DNA from: DATBIS01 sp036556805
GTDB taxonomy: Bacteria; Actinomycetota; UBA4738; HRBIN12
Direction: 5' to 3'
NCBI GenBank assembly: GCA_036556805.1
Contig: DATBIS010000011.1
Span: 1 to 30,035 of the forward strand
DNA length: 30,035 bases
A program made the translations under genes and the position numbers. Shown piece after piece: positions 15,379-23,481 of the stretch. The first letter of the stretch is position 1; the number at the start of each line of letters is the position of its first letter. The notes beneath the pieces are model-generated. The model saw only the letters and a program-made list of their open reading frames with translations, was not told the origin of the DNA and made no database searches.

Positions 15379-16922
15379 GCGACGTCCGCCCGATCCACCG
15401 CGCGCTGCTCGCCGTGTACGACAAGAGCGGCGTGGTGGAGCTCGCCCGCGCGCTCCACGAGCTCGGCGTGCAGCTCGTGTCGAGCGGGGGGACGGCGTCG
15501 ACGATCGCCGATGCGGGCATCCCGGTAACGGCGGTCGAGGATGTCACCGGGTTTCCCGAGATGCTGGGCGGGCGCGTGAAGACCTTGCACCCCAGGATCC
15601 ACGCGGGAGTGCTCGCCGACCGACGCAACGACGCGCACGTCGACGAGCTCGCCGAGCACGGCATCGAACCGTTCGACCTCGTCGTCGTGAACCTCTATCC
15701 GTTCCGCGAGACCGTGGCGTCAGGGGCTGCGTTCGACGATGTCATCGAGAAGATCGACGTCGGCGGGCCCACGATGGCGCGCGCGGCAGCGAAGAACTTC
15801 GAGTCGGTCGGCGTGATCGTGCGACCCGACCGGTACGAGATGGTGCTCGACGAGATCCGTTTGGAGGGAGGGCTCACGCGCGCGACCCGACTCGCGCTTG
15901 CCGCGGAGGCGTTCGCGCACACGGCGGCGTACGACGCGGCCGTCGCCGGGTGGTTCGCGGAGCAGACGGTCGTCGCGCCCGACGCGCTCCCAGGGTTCGC
16001 CGGTCTTGCGTTGGAGAAGGTGGGCGACCTGCGGTACGGCGAGAACCCGCACCAGCGGGGGGCGCTGTACGCGACGTCGGGGGGTCCCGGTCCTCTGGGG
16101 GGAGCGGTCGTGCTCCAGGGCAAGGAGATGTCGTTCAACAACTGGCTCGACGCGGCCGCCGCCTTCGAGCTCGTGGCCGCACTTCCCGAGCACGCCTGCG
16201 TGATCGTGAAGCACAACAACCCGTGCGGCGCGGCCGCGAAAGCGACCGCTGCGGAGTCGTACGGCGCCGCGGTCGCGTGCGACTCCGTGAGCGCATTCGG
16301 AGGCATCGTGGCGTTCAACGTGAGCTGCGACGGTGAGACGGCCGCGGCCATGGAGGGCGTGTTCACCGAGGTCGTGATCGCCCCGTCGTTCGAGTCGGAG
16401 GCGCTCGAGGCGTTCAAGGAACGGGCCAACCTCCGGGTCGTCCGTGCGCCGATCCCGATGCCGTTCGACCTCGACGTGCGCTCGATCCCCGGCGGCGCGC
16501 TCGTGCAGGACCGCGACGTGCTCGCGGAGACGCGTGGAGACTTCAAGGTCGTCTCCAGCCGGGAGCCCACGGACGCCGAATGGGACGACCTCCTGCTCGC
16601 GTGGACGATCTCGTGGCGCGTGAAGTCGAACACGATCGTGTTCGTGAAGGATCGCGCGACGGTGGGTGTGGGCGCGGGGCAGATGTCTCGCGTGGACGCA
16701 TCGTGGATCGCCGCCCGCAAGGCGGAGGACCGCGCCGCGGGGGCGGTCATGGCCTCCGACGCGTTCTTCCCGTTCCCCGACGCGCTCGAGGTCGCGGCGG
16801 ACGCCGGCGTGACCGCCGTGATTCATCCCGGCGGCTCGAAGCGCGACGACGAGGTCCTCGCCGCGGCAGAGGCTCGCGGCATGGCGGTCGTCGTGACAGG
16901 ACGCCGCCACTTTCGCCACTGA
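15375..16922 (+). CDS. purH: bifunctional AICAR transformylase/IMP cyclohydrolase
   Basis: Catalyses the last two steps to IMP, again using 10-formyl-tetrahydrofolate. The 515 residues comprise the N-terminal IMP cyclohydrolase (MGS-like) domain with ALLAVYDKSGVVELA, SSGGTASTIADAG and GGRVKTLHPRIHAG, and the C-terminal transformylase with the hallmark VKHNNPCGAA (catalytic Lys-His), FGGIVAFN and the end VVTGRRHFRH. The GTG start overlaps the purN stop by 4 bases. IMP from this enzyme is the substrate class handled by guaB3-guaA upstream. Confidence 0.97.
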   Translation: MSDVRPIHRALLAVYDKSGVVELARALHELGVQLVSSGGTASTIADAGIPVTAVEDVTGFPEMLGGRVKTLHPRIHAGVLADRRNDAHVDELAEHGIEPFDLVVVNLYPFRETVASGAAFDDVIEKIDVGGPTMARAAAKNFESVGVIVRPDRYEMVLDEIRLEGGLTRATRLALAAEAFAHTAAYDAAVAGWFAEQTVVAPDALPGFAGLALEKVGDLRYGENPHQRGALYATSGGPGPLGGAVVLQGKEMSFNNWLDAAAAFELVAALPEHACVIVKHNNPCGAAAKATAAESYGAAVACDSVSAFGGIVAFNVSCDGETAAAMEGVFTEVVIAPSFESEALEAFKERANLRVVRAPIPMPFDLDVRSIPGGALVQDRDVLAETRGDFKVVSSREPTDAEWDDLLLAWTISWRVKSNTIVFVKDRATVGVGAGQMSRVDASWIAARKAEDRAAGAVMASDAFFPFPDALEVAADAGVTAVIHPGGSKRDDEVLAAAEARGMAVVVTGRRHFRH

Positions 16923-16930
16923 CCGCCGGG

Positions 16931-16936
16931 TAGGAT
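16931..16936 (+). promoter_or_regulatory. -10 box (TAGGAT) of folD, leaderless geometry
   Basis: TAGGAT lies 8 bases after the purH stop and is followed by seven bases and GTG 16944. This decides the folD start: the alternative ATG at 16935 overlaps the -10 box and would lie upstream of the transcript. Confidence 0.58.
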
Positions 16937-16943
16937 GCCCGCC

Positions 16944-17810
16944 GTGACCGCGACCATCCTCGATGGGAAGACGATCGCCGGCCAGATCCGCTCCGAGGTC
17001 GCCGATCGCGTGCAGGGCCTCGCGGAGCGGGGCGTCGTGCCCGGGCTCGCCGCCGTGCTGGTGGGCGACGACCAGGCCTCGCGCATCTACGTCGGCGCGA
17101 AGCACAAGGCGTGCGCCGACGTCGGGATCCGATCCGAGCAGATCGACCTCCCCGGGTTCGTCACCGAGGGCGAGCTCCTCGCCACGATGCGCCGCTTGAA
17201 TCGCGACCCGGAGATCCACGGCATCATCGTCCAGCTGCCGCTGCCTCACCATCTCTCCGATCTCCGGGTGCAGCAGGTGATGGACGCGGGGAAGGACGTC
17301 GACGGACTGCACCCGTACAACGTCGGGATGAACGTGCGCGGGACGCCGACGTTTCCGCCCGCGACGCCGTATGGGATCGTCGAGCTGCTGCTGCGCTCGG
17401 GCATCTCGCTCGAGGGCCAGGAGGTGGTGGTGGTGGGGTACGGCGAGCTCGTCGGCGCGCCGCTCTCGATCATGCTCGCGCAGGACTCGATCCGCGGGAA
17501 CGCGACCGTCACGATCACGCACGTGCGCACGAAGGAGCTCGTCGCGCACTCGCGGCGGGCCGACATCCTCGTCGCGGCCGCCGGCGTGCCCGAGCTCATC
17601 ACCGGCGACATGATCAAGCCCGGCGCCACCGTCATCGACGTCGGCGTCCACCGGACCGAGAAGGGGATCGTCGGCGACGTCAAGTTCGACGAGGCCAAGG
17701 AGGTCGCGGGCGCGATCACGCCGGTCCCGGGCGGCGTGGGCCCGATGACGGTCGCGATGCTGCTCGTGAACACGGTCCTCGCCGCCGAGAACGTCGCGTA
17801 CGGCTCGTGA
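16944..17810 (+). CDS. folD: methylenetetrahydrofolate dehydrogenase/methenyltetrahydrofolate cyclohydrolase
   Basis: Interconverts 5,10-methylene- and 10-formyl-tetrahydrofolate, supplying purN and purH just upstream. The 288 residues carry the catalytic Tyr and Lys in IYVGAKHKAC, GIIVQLPLP, DVDGLHP, and near the end TPVPGGVGPMTVAMLL. In the dinucleotide-binding loop the usual G-(R/A)-S-x2-VG-x-P reads VVVVGYGELVGAP: the Ser is replaced and an aromatic residue sits at the Arg/Ala position, which may alter NAD/NADP preference. The loop that follows is slightly longer than usual (around QDSIRGNATVTI). The GTG start is chosen from the promoter. The stop overlaps the metF-like start (GTGA). Confidence 0.94.
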   Translation: MTATILDGKTIAGQIRSEVADRVQGLAERGVVPGLAAVLVGDDQASRIYVGAKHKACADVGIRSEQIDLPGFVTEGELLATMRRLNRDPEIHGIIVQLPLPHHLSDLRVQQVMDAGKDVDGLHPYNVGMNVRGTPTFPPATPYGIVELLLRSGISLEGQEVVVVGYGELVGAPLSIMLAQDSIRGNATVTITHVRTKELVAHSRRADILVAAAGVPELITGDMIKPGATVIDVGVHRTEKGIVGDVKFDEAKEVAGAITPVPGGVGPMTVAMLLVNTVLAAENVAYGS

Positions 17811-18721
17811 CGCCCGGCGGCCGGCTCGCGGCGCTCCTCGCGAAAGGAATCTTCGTCGTGACCGGCGAGATCGTGCCGCCGAAGGCCGGTGGATCGGCAA
17901 GCGTGACCGCGCAGGCGAGAGAGGTGGTCGGTTCCGTCGACGCCGTCAACGTCACGGACAATCCGACCGCCTCGGCGCACATGTCCCCGCTCGCGGGCGT
18001 GCGCTTCGTGGCCGAGGCGGGGATCGAGCCGACGCTCCAGCTCACCTGCAGGGATCGGAACCGCCTCGCGCTCACCGCGGACCTGCTCGGTGCCTGGGCG
18101 CTCGGGGCACGGAACCTCCTCGCGATGGGCGGGGATCCGATCGAGGTCGGCGACCACCCCGACGCGAAGGCGGTGTTCGACCTGGGCGTGTTGGAGCTGG
18201 TGGCGCTCGCGCGGCGGCTCCGCGACGACGGCACCTCGCTCGCGGGGACCTCCGTCGAGGATCCGCCTCGCTTCCTCATCGGCGTCGCCGACGCGCCGCT
18301 CGTCGATGTCTACGAGCCCGCGCGGCTCACGGCGAAGCTCGACGCGGGCGCCGACTTCGTGATGACGCAGATCGTGTACGACGTCGAGCGGCTCGCGGCC
18401 TGGGCCGACCGCGAACGGGCCGCGGGCCTCTTCGAGCGCACCGGCGTGATCGTGGGCGTCTCGCCCCTTCGGAGCGCGCGTCAGGCCCGGTTCATGAACG
18501 AGAGGCTCCCGGGCGTCGTCGTGCCGCCCGACGCCGTCGCGGCGCTCGAGCGGGCCGGTGATGGCGCCGCCGAGGTGGGCCTGGAGCACGCGGTCGGCAT
18601 CGTGAAGGCGATCCGCGGCATCGAGGGGATCGCCGGCGTCCACCTCATGGGGATGGGCCACGACGAGGTCGTGCGCGCGGTCGTGGAGCGGGCCGGCCTG
18701 TTCCCGCGGCCGACCGGATAG
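17807..18721 (+). CDS. methylenetetrahydrofolate reductase-family protein
   Basis: A 304-residue TIM-barrel protein of the MetF family, expected to reduce methylene- to methyl-tetrahydrofolate for methionine synthesis. Landmarks are VTGEIVPPKAG with the conserved Glu, a DAVNVTDNPTASAHMSPLA strand-helix, LQLTCRDRNRLAL, and GARNLLAMGGDPIEVGDHP. The sequence is more like the divergent actinobacterial/archaeal-type reductases (as found beside folD) than E. coli MetF, and the cofactor (FAD, NADH or F420-linked) is not obvious, so the symbol is left blank. GTG 17807 overlaps the folD stop. It ends one base before the convergent citrate synthase gene. Confidence 0.82.
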   Translation: MTPGGRLAALLAKGIFVVTGEIVPPKAGGSASVTAQAREVVGSVDAVNVTDNPTASAHMSPLAGVRFVAEAGIEPTLQLTCRDRNRLALTADLLGAWALGARNLLAMGGDPIEVGDHPDAKAVFDLGVLELVALARRLRDDGTSLAGTSVEDPPRFLIGVADAPLVDVYEPARLTAKLDAGADFVMTQIVYDVERLAAWADRERAAGLFERTGVIVGVSPLRSARQARFMNERLPGVVVPPDAVAALERAGDGAAEVGLEHAVGIVKAIRGIEGIAGVHLMGMGHDEVVRAVVERAGLFPRPTG

Positions 18722-18722
18722 C

Positions 18723-19838
18723 TCAGCGCTCGTCGATGGGGGCCCAGCGCCGGTCTCGTGGACCGACGTACTCCGATCCGGGACGGATCACTCGGTTGTC
18801 GGCGTACTGCTCGCGCACGTGTGCCGTCCACCCGGCCATGCGCGCGAGCGCGAAGACCGGCGTCATGAGGTCGGTGGGGATGCGCAGCAGGTGGTAGATG
18901 CTCGCCGCATAGAAGTCGACGTTCGGATACAGGCCTTTCTGTTCGAAGACCGTGCGTTCGATCGCCTCGGAGATCTCGAACCAGCGCGGCTCACCCGCGC
19001 GCTCGCCGATCTCGCGCGAGAGCTTCTTGAGGACGGTCGCGCGCGGGTCCATCGTCTTGTAGACGGCGTGGCCGAACCCCATGATCTTCTCGTGGCGGCC
19101 GAGCCGGTCGGCCACGAACGACTCCGCGCGATCGGGCGACCCCACCTCCTCGAGCATCTTCATCGACTCCTCGTTCGCGCCGCCGTGCAGCGGGCCCTTC
19201 AGGGCCGCGATCGCGCCCGTGATCGCCGAGAACATGTCGGCGAGCGTCGAAGCGATGATGCGAGCCGTGAACGTGGACGCGTTCATCGTGTGGTCCGCGT
19301 ACAGGACCAACGTCGTGTCGAGCACGGCCGCGTCCTCGGGGGCCGGCTCGACGCCGAGCAGCATGTAGAGGAAGTTCGCCGCGTGCGGGAGCTTCGTGCT
19401 CGGCGGCACGACCTCCTGGCCGGTGCGCAGGCGGTGGTAGGTCGCGATGAGGGTCGGGGTCTTCGCCACCAGCCGAAGGGCCTTGCGGTACTGCGCCTCG
19501 GGCGACTCGTCCCACCCGTCGGGGTCGTATGCCGAGGCCGCCGACACGCTCGTCCGCAGCATCGACATCGGCGAGGTCTGCTGCGCGAGCTCGGGCATGA
19601 GCTGCTGCAGGAGCACCGACAGGTCGCGTTCGTCCACGAGGAACTCGACGAGGTCGTCGAGCTGGTCGCGGCCGGGCAGCTCGGCGTGGTGCAGGAGGTA
19701 GACGGTCTCCTCGAACGAGACGTTGCCGGCGAGGTCCGCGATGTCGTAGCCCGCGTACCACAGCCGTCCGGCCGTCCCGTCGATGTCCGCGATGCGCGTC
19801 TGGCCGGCGATGACCTCTCGGAGGCCCTTGTCGGTCAC
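18723..19838 (-). CDS. gltA: citrate synthase
   Basis: Condenses acetyl-CoA and oxaloacetate. The 371 residues fit the short, homodimeric citrate-synthase type of Gram-positives and archaea. The catalytic triad is visible: His218 in GPLHGGANEE, His257 in GFGHAVYKTMDPRA, and Asp308 in PNVDFY. A 2-methylcitrate synthase has the same residues and is a possible alternative, of some interest given the mutase subunit upstream; TCA-cycle neighbours favour citrate synthase. The start is the GTG at 19838, with AAGGAG six bases upstream; the longer in-frame start at 19916 lies in the promoter. Confidence 0.93.
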   Translation of the reverse strand: MTDKGLREVIAGQTRIADIDGTAGRLWYAGYDIADLAGNVSFEETVYLLHHAELPGRDQLDDLVEFLVDERDLSVLLQQLMPELAQQTSPMSMLRTSVSAASAYDPDGWDESPEAQYRKALRLVAKTPTLIATYHRLRTGQEVVPPSTKLPHAANFLYMLLGVEPAPEDAAVLDTTLVLYADHTMNASTFTARIIASTLADMFSAITGAIAALKGPLHGGANEESMKMLEEVGSPDRAESFVADRLGRHEKIMGFGHAVYKTMDPRATVLKKLSREIGERAGEPRWFEISEAIERTVFEQKGLYPNVDFYAASIYHLLRIPTDLMTPVFALARMAGWTAHVREQYADNRVIRPGSEYVGPRDRRWAPIDER

Positions 19839-19886
19839 GTCACGCTCCTTCCCTCCGGCGCCCGCCGGCGGATGGGGTCGTCTGCC

Positions 19887-19916
19887 AGGATAGTCGCCGC
19901 GCCGGACAGGGAACAA
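19887..19916 (-). promoter_or_regulatory. promoter of the citrate synthase gene
   Basis: On the minus strand TTGTTC (19916-19911) and TATCCT (19892-19887) are spaced by 18 bases. The predicted leader is about 40 bases and contains the self-complementary CCGCCGGCGG followed by the AAGGAG ribosome site. Together with mdh this is one of the few genes here with a conventional leader. Confidence 0.55.
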
Positions 19917-19948
19917 AGACGCACGCCGCCGACCCTTCGAGGAGCCAC

Positions 19949-21034
19949 GTGAGCCGTCTCGTCACCGTGATCCCCGGCGACGGCATCGGACCCGAGGTCG
20001 TCGCCGAGGCGCAACGCGCGGTTCGGGCCCTCGATGTGGATATCCGATGGGAGCCGCGCGAGATGGGCCTGGCCGCGCTCCGCTCACACGGCACGCCTCT
20101 CCCCGCGTCCACCCTCGACTCGATCCGGGCGACCGGCGTCGCGCTCAAGGGCCCGGTGATCACGCCGCCGGAGAGCGGGATGGGGAGCGTGAACGTCGCG
20201 CTTCGCCAGCAGCTCGACCTGTTCGCCTGTGTGCGTCCGTGCCGTCTCCTGCCCGGCATCCCGAGCGTCTACGACCGCGTCGACTTCGTCGTGATCCGCG
20301 AGAACACCGAGGGCATGTACACCGGCATCGAGTTCGAGATGGGGCTACGCGCCACGGGCGAGCTGATCCGGTTCCTCGGCGAGACCACGGGAACCTGGGT
20401 GCGCGAGGACAGCGGGCTCTCGATCAAGACGATCTCGGAGGCGGGCAGCGAGCGCATCGTGCGGTTCGCGTTCGACTACGCGCGCGCGAACGGGCGATTG
20501 CGAGTAACCGCGAGCCACAAGGCGAACATCATGAAGTTCTCCGACGGCCTCTTCCTGTCGGTGGCGCGCCGCGTGGCCGCCGAGCAGGAGCCGGACGTCG
20601 CGTTCGACGATCGGATCATCGACGCGCTCTGCATGATGCTGGTCCAGCAGCCGGATCGCTTCGACGTGCTCGTGATGCCGAACCTCTACGGGGACGTCGT
20701 GTCCGAGCTCGGTGCCGGTCTCATCGGCGGCGTGGGCGTGGCGCCGGGCGCGCACCTCGGTGAGGGCATCGCGGTGTTCGAGGCGACGCACGGCGCGGCT
20801 CCCCGGCACGCCGGCAAGGGCGACGCGAACCCGACGGGCGTGCTGCGGTCGGCGGCGATGATGCTTCGTCACCTGGGCGAGGCGGTGGCGGGGGAGCGGC
20901 TCGATCGGGCGGTGGCGGACACGGTGGCCGCCGGCGAGCTCACGGCGGACGTCGCGCCCGCGGGGGTCGAGCCGCTCGGGACGACGGCGTTCACGGATGC
21001 CGTGATCGGTCGCATCCGCATGCCGTCGCCATGA
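19949..21034 (+). CDS. NAD(P)-dependent isocitrate dehydrogenase, small type (paralogue 1)
   Basis: Beta-decarboxylating dehydrogenase of 361 residues. Substrate residues of isocitrate dehydrogenases are present: Ser80 in GSVNVALRQQLDL, Arg86, Arg96 in ACVRP, Arg117 and Tyr124 in RENTEGMYTG, Lys160. The Ser-x-Asn pattern is that of isocitrate rather than isopropylmalate enzymes. The cofactor loop reads FEATHGAAPRHAGKGDANPTG, a mixture of features, so NAD versus NADP is left open. GTG 19949 has GAGGAG four bases upstream. It is divergent from citrate synthase, and a second paralogue (23713-24774) lies nearby. Confidence 0.9.
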   Translation: MSRLVTVIPGDGIGPEVVAEAQRAVRALDVDIRWEPREMGLAALRSHGTPLPASTLDSIRATGVALKGPVITPPESGMGSVNVALRQQLDLFACVRPCRLLPGIPSVYDRVDFVVIRENTEGMYTGIEFEMGLRATGELIRFLGETTGTWVREDSGLSIKTISEAGSERIVRFAFDYARANGRLRVTASHKANIMKFSDGLFLSVARRVAAEQEPDVAFDDRIIDALCMMLVQQPDRFDVLVMPNLYGDVVSELGAGLIGGVGVAPGAHLGEGIAVFEATHGAAPRHAGKGDANPTGVLRSAAMMLRHLGEAVAGERLDRAVADTVAAGELTADVAPAGVEPLGTTAFTDAVIGRIRMPSP

Positions 21035-21052
21035 CGGTGGTGGGGGGCGGCC

Positions 21053-21080
21053 CGGTGGGCCGGCATTCGCCGACCCACCG
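21053..21080. terminator. hairpin between convergent isocitrate dehydrogenase and exported-protein genes
   Basis: A 12-position stem (21053-21064 with 21069-21080) with one mismatch and an ATTC loop fills the 63-base gap between two convergent stops (21034 and 21098). It has no T-run, as is common for terminators in GC-rich actinobacteria, and could act in both directions. Confidence 0.55.
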
Positions 21081-21097
21081 AGCGCACCGGACCTGCT

Positions 21098-21784
21098 TCA
21101 GTCTTCCGTGACGTCGAAGTTGATGTCGGGATCCAGGCGCGTGATCACGATCAGCCCTGTCGTCGCATCGCCCCGATACTGCTCGACCTTCACCTCGTCC
21201 GGGCTCTGCTCGTCGAGCTCGAACCACACGTCCGAGTTGTACTGGGACGTGCTCGGGAACACGAGCGAGTTCAGGATCGATCCGCCGCTCTTGAACGTCA
21301 CCGTCGTCGAGGGCAGGCCGGCCGGCTTCGCGTTCTGGTCGTACTCGGCCTCGTCGTCGCCGCACTCCTCGCCGTATTGGAAGGGGTGCTGCGCGCCGAA
21401 CTGGTCGTTCACCTTCAGGTACGGCGCGTCGTCGACGCGCTGATACGACACCTTCACCACCGGGTTGCCGTCTTGATACAGGAACCAGTAGGCGCACTGG
21501 TAGTGGAGGCGGTTGCCGTAGACCCAGCCGTTCGAGGGGTTGCCGGTGGCCATGTTCAAGACGAAGTGGTGCTGATCGACGAAGTCGATGCGGGAGTAGA
21601 CGTCGAAGTACTTGACCTTGCCGTTACCGCCGGTGCCGGGACGCGCTCGAGCGTCCTCGGTGCCGGCCCTGATGCCGCCCGCGGCTCCCAACACCGCGAG
21701 ACAGACGGCGATGACGACGAACGTGCGCCGACGACGGCGGAGTGGATGCTGCTCGCGCGCGAGCGAGCCCGACGTGACCTCCAT
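21098..21784 (-). CDS. membrane-anchored or exported protein of unknown function
   Basis: A 228-residue protein: a cytoplasmic N-terminus ending in five consecutive Arg (about 16-20), one hydrophobic segment (FVVIAVCLAVLGAAGGI, about 22-38), then an extracytoplasmic domain of about 185 residues rich in aromatic residues, Asp and Asn, with only two Cys (QCAYW and EECGD) that could form a disulfide. The domain pattern (alternating strands such as HFVLNMATGNPSNGWVYGN) suggests a beta-rich fold; I do not recognise the family. ATG 21784 has a run of six G about 5-6 bases upstream; the earlier in-frame start at 21826 adds an unlikely 14 residues. The C-terminus is acidic. Confidence 0.75.
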   Translation of the reverse strand: MEVTSGSLAREQHPLRRRRRTFVVIAVCLAVLGAAGGIRAGTEDARARPGTGGNGKVKYFDVYSRIDFVDQHHFVLNMATGNPSNGWVYGNRLHYQCAYWFLYQDGNPVVKVSYQRVDDAPYLKVNDQFGAQHPFQYGEECGDDEAEYDQNAKPAGLPSTTVTFKSGGSILNSLVFPSTSQYNSDVWFELDEQSPDEVKVEQYRGDATTGLIVITRLDPDINFDVTED

Positions 21785-21844
21785 GGCGTTCCCCCCAAAC
21801 TGAGCCGACGGGCGCCGGCTCCCCACGGGGTTTCATCGGCAACG

Positions 21845-21864
21845 GAGTGTCGAAAAATTCACTC
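21845..21864. repeat. AT-rich inverted repeat upstream of mdh
   Basis: GAGTG and CACTC arms flank a ten-base AT-rich spacer (TCGAAAAATT) in the divergent region between the exported-protein gene and mdh. It lies upstream of the mdh -10 box, where an activator or a divergent-promoter regulator could bind. The A/T richness stands out against the GC-rich surroundings. Functional meaning unproven. Confidence 0.3.
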
Positions 21865-21892
21865 AAGAAATGGGCGGTTGGCGAGCGGTCGA

Positions 21893-21898
21893 TAGCAT
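21893..21898 (+). promoter_or_regulatory. -10 box (TAGCAT) of mdh
   Basis: TAGCAT gives a predicted start near 21905 and a leader of about 24 bases ending in AAAGGAG, seven bases before the GTG at 21929. Unlike many genes here, this one has a normal leader and a strong ribosome site. Confidence 0.5.
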
Positions 21899-21928
21899 GG
21901 TGCGACCCATCCGCCAAAGGAGCATTTC

Positions 21929-22852
21929 GTGAAAGTGACCGTCGTCGGGAGCGGCTTCGTGGGACAGACCACCGCGATGCGCCTCCTCGAGAAGGGCCTT
22001 GCCGAGGTCTGCCTGATCGACATCGTCGAGGACCTGCCGCAGGGCCTCGCGCTGGACCTCAAGGAGGCGGCGCCCGTCGAGGGATACGAACCCCGGATCG
22101 CCGGGACAAACGACTACGCCGACACCGCGGGATCCGACCTCGTCGTGATCACGGCGGGCTTTCCCCGCCAGCCCGGCATGAGCAGGATGGATCTGCTGGG
22201 GAAGAACGCCGCGGTCCTTCGAAGCGTGGTTGACCAGTTCGTCCCCGGCTCACCCGACGCGGTGGTCATCGTCGTCACCAACCCGCTCGACGAGATGACG
22301 GCGCTCGCGGCCGACGCCACCGGGTTTCCGAAGGAGCGCGTGATGGGGATGGCCGGGGTGCTCGACTCCGCGCGGCTGCGGTACTTCATCGCGGAGGAGC
22401 TCGGCGTGTCCCCGCTGGTCGTGGAGGCGATGACGCTCGGTTCGCACGGCGACGCGATGGTGGCGCTGCCGCGACACGCGACCGTCGACGGAAAGCCGCT
22501 GCCCGAGCTCGTCGACGAAGCCACCATCGATCGCCTGTTCCAGCGGACGCGCGACGGCGGCGCGGAGATCGTCGCGCTCTTGAAGAAGGGGTCCGCGTAC
22601 TACGCGCCGAGCGCGGCGATCGCGCAGATGGTGGGTGCGATCGCGAACGACACCCGCGAGGTCCTGCCGGTCTGCGCGTGGGCGACCGGCCAGTACGGGA
22701 TCCGCGACGTCTACGTGGGCGTGCCCGCGCGGCTCGGTCGGGGAGGCGTCCGGGAGATCGTCGAGCTGGATCTCACGGATGCGGAGCTGGAGCAGCTGCG
22801 CGCGGCGGCCGAGGGCATCCGTGCGAAGTGTGCCGACCTCGCGAAGCTGTAG
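21929..22852 (+). CDS. mdh: malate dehydrogenase (LDH-like type)
   Basis: Oxidises malate to oxaloacetate with NAD. The 307 residues have the Rossmann motif VVGSGFVGQT (5-14), the NAD-specifying Asp in LIDIVEDL, the malate-type loop RQPGMSRMDLL (Arg where lactate dehydrogenases have Gln), VTNPLDEM, and the catalytic His in LGSHGDAMV. This is the LDH-like homotetrameric class. The GTG start has AAAGGAG seven bases upstream. It ends 3 bases before the convergent membrane-protein gene. Confidence 0.95.
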   Translation: MKVTVVGSGFVGQTTAMRLLEKGLAEVCLIDIVEDLPQGLALDLKEAAPVEGYEPRIAGTNDYADTAGSDLVVITAGFPRQPGMSRMDLLGKNAAVLRSVVDQFVPGSPDAVVIVVTNPLDEMTALAADATGFPKERVMGMAGVLDSARLRYFIAEELGVSPLVVEAMTLGSHGDAMVALPRHATVDGKPLPELVDEATIDRLFQRTRDGGAEIVALLKKGSAYYAPSAAIAQMVGAIANDTREVLPVCAWATGQYGIRDVYVGVPARLGRGGVREIVELDLTDAELEQLRAAAEGIRAKCADLAKL

Positions 22853-22855
22853 GAC

Positions 22856-23443
22856 TCAGGCTTCCTCGGCGCGCTCCCGCCGACGGGCGCCGGCCCAGGC
22901 GTAGTCGAGGACGCCGCCGACGATCGTGATGACGCCGCCCGCGATCACGACGTAGATCCCGATCTGGATGTCGACGACCCCGTCCTTCCTGAGCTGCTCG
23001 CGGATCTGGCCCGCGAGCTGGTCGTTCTGGGGCAGGCCCTGCTCCTGGCTGAAGTGCTCCGCGAACTCGCGGACGCCCGAGAATAGGTACCGGTCGCGGT
23101 CGCCGGTCATCTCGTAGACGCCGATGGCCGCGGCCCCGAGCCCGACGAGGATCACGCCGACGCCGACCAGGCGACGGAAGGTCGTGGAGTGCACCAGCCG
23201 CAGGGCCACGATCCCGAGGATCGCGAGGGCGCCGAGGGCGAGGGCGACGAGCCCGGCCCTGAGGTCGATGCCCGGGGTGCTCACGGTGAAGCCGCCGCCC
23301 GTGTCGCCTTTCAGGCCCACCGAGACCCAGTTCAGGAGGCTTCCGAGCACGACGAGCGCGCCGCCGCCGACGGTGAGAATGAAGCCGGCCAAGCGCAGCG
23401 TCGTGGCCCGTTCGCTCGTGCGCATGACCGTGGAGTGTCTCAT
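22856..23443 (-). CDS. four-helix membrane protein of unknown function
   Basis: A 195-residue protein with four hydrophobic segments (about 17-40, 62-82, 90-110, 160-183). An extracytoplasmic loop lies between segments 1 and 2 (GLKGDTGGGFTVSTPGID) and an amphipathic, charged stretch before the last (about 118-156, rich in Glu, Gln and Arg). The C-terminus is basic and acidic (RRRERAEEA). No catalytic motif is seen. ATG 23443 is taken; ATG 23425, six codons in, is an alternative. Its start is only 26-38 bases from the divergent microprotein gene. Confidence 0.72.
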   Translation of the reverse strand: MRHSTVMRTSERATTLRLAGFILTVGGGALVVLGSLLNWVSVGLKGDTGGGFTVSTPGIDLRAGLVALALGALAILGIVALRLVHSTTFRRLVGVGVILVGLGAAAIGVYEMTGDRDRYLFSGVREFAEHFSQEQGLPQNDQLAGQIREQLRKDGVVDIQIGIYVVIAGGVITIVGGVLDYAWAGARRRERAEEA

Positions 23444-23481
23444 GCCGGAAGATGTTCTGAAAAGAAAGGGTGGTGGGGCGC

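Noticed and set aside
16935..16937. ATG 16935 as the folD start
   Set aside because: It overlaps the TAGGAT -10 box and would precede the expected transcript start; GTG 16944 fits both the promoter and the protein N-terminus.
15720..18661. Long minus-strand frames opposite purH, folD and the metF-like gene
   Set aside because: Shadows of high-GC coding DNA; the His/Arg/Asp-rich translations match no family and the plus-strand genes are complete.
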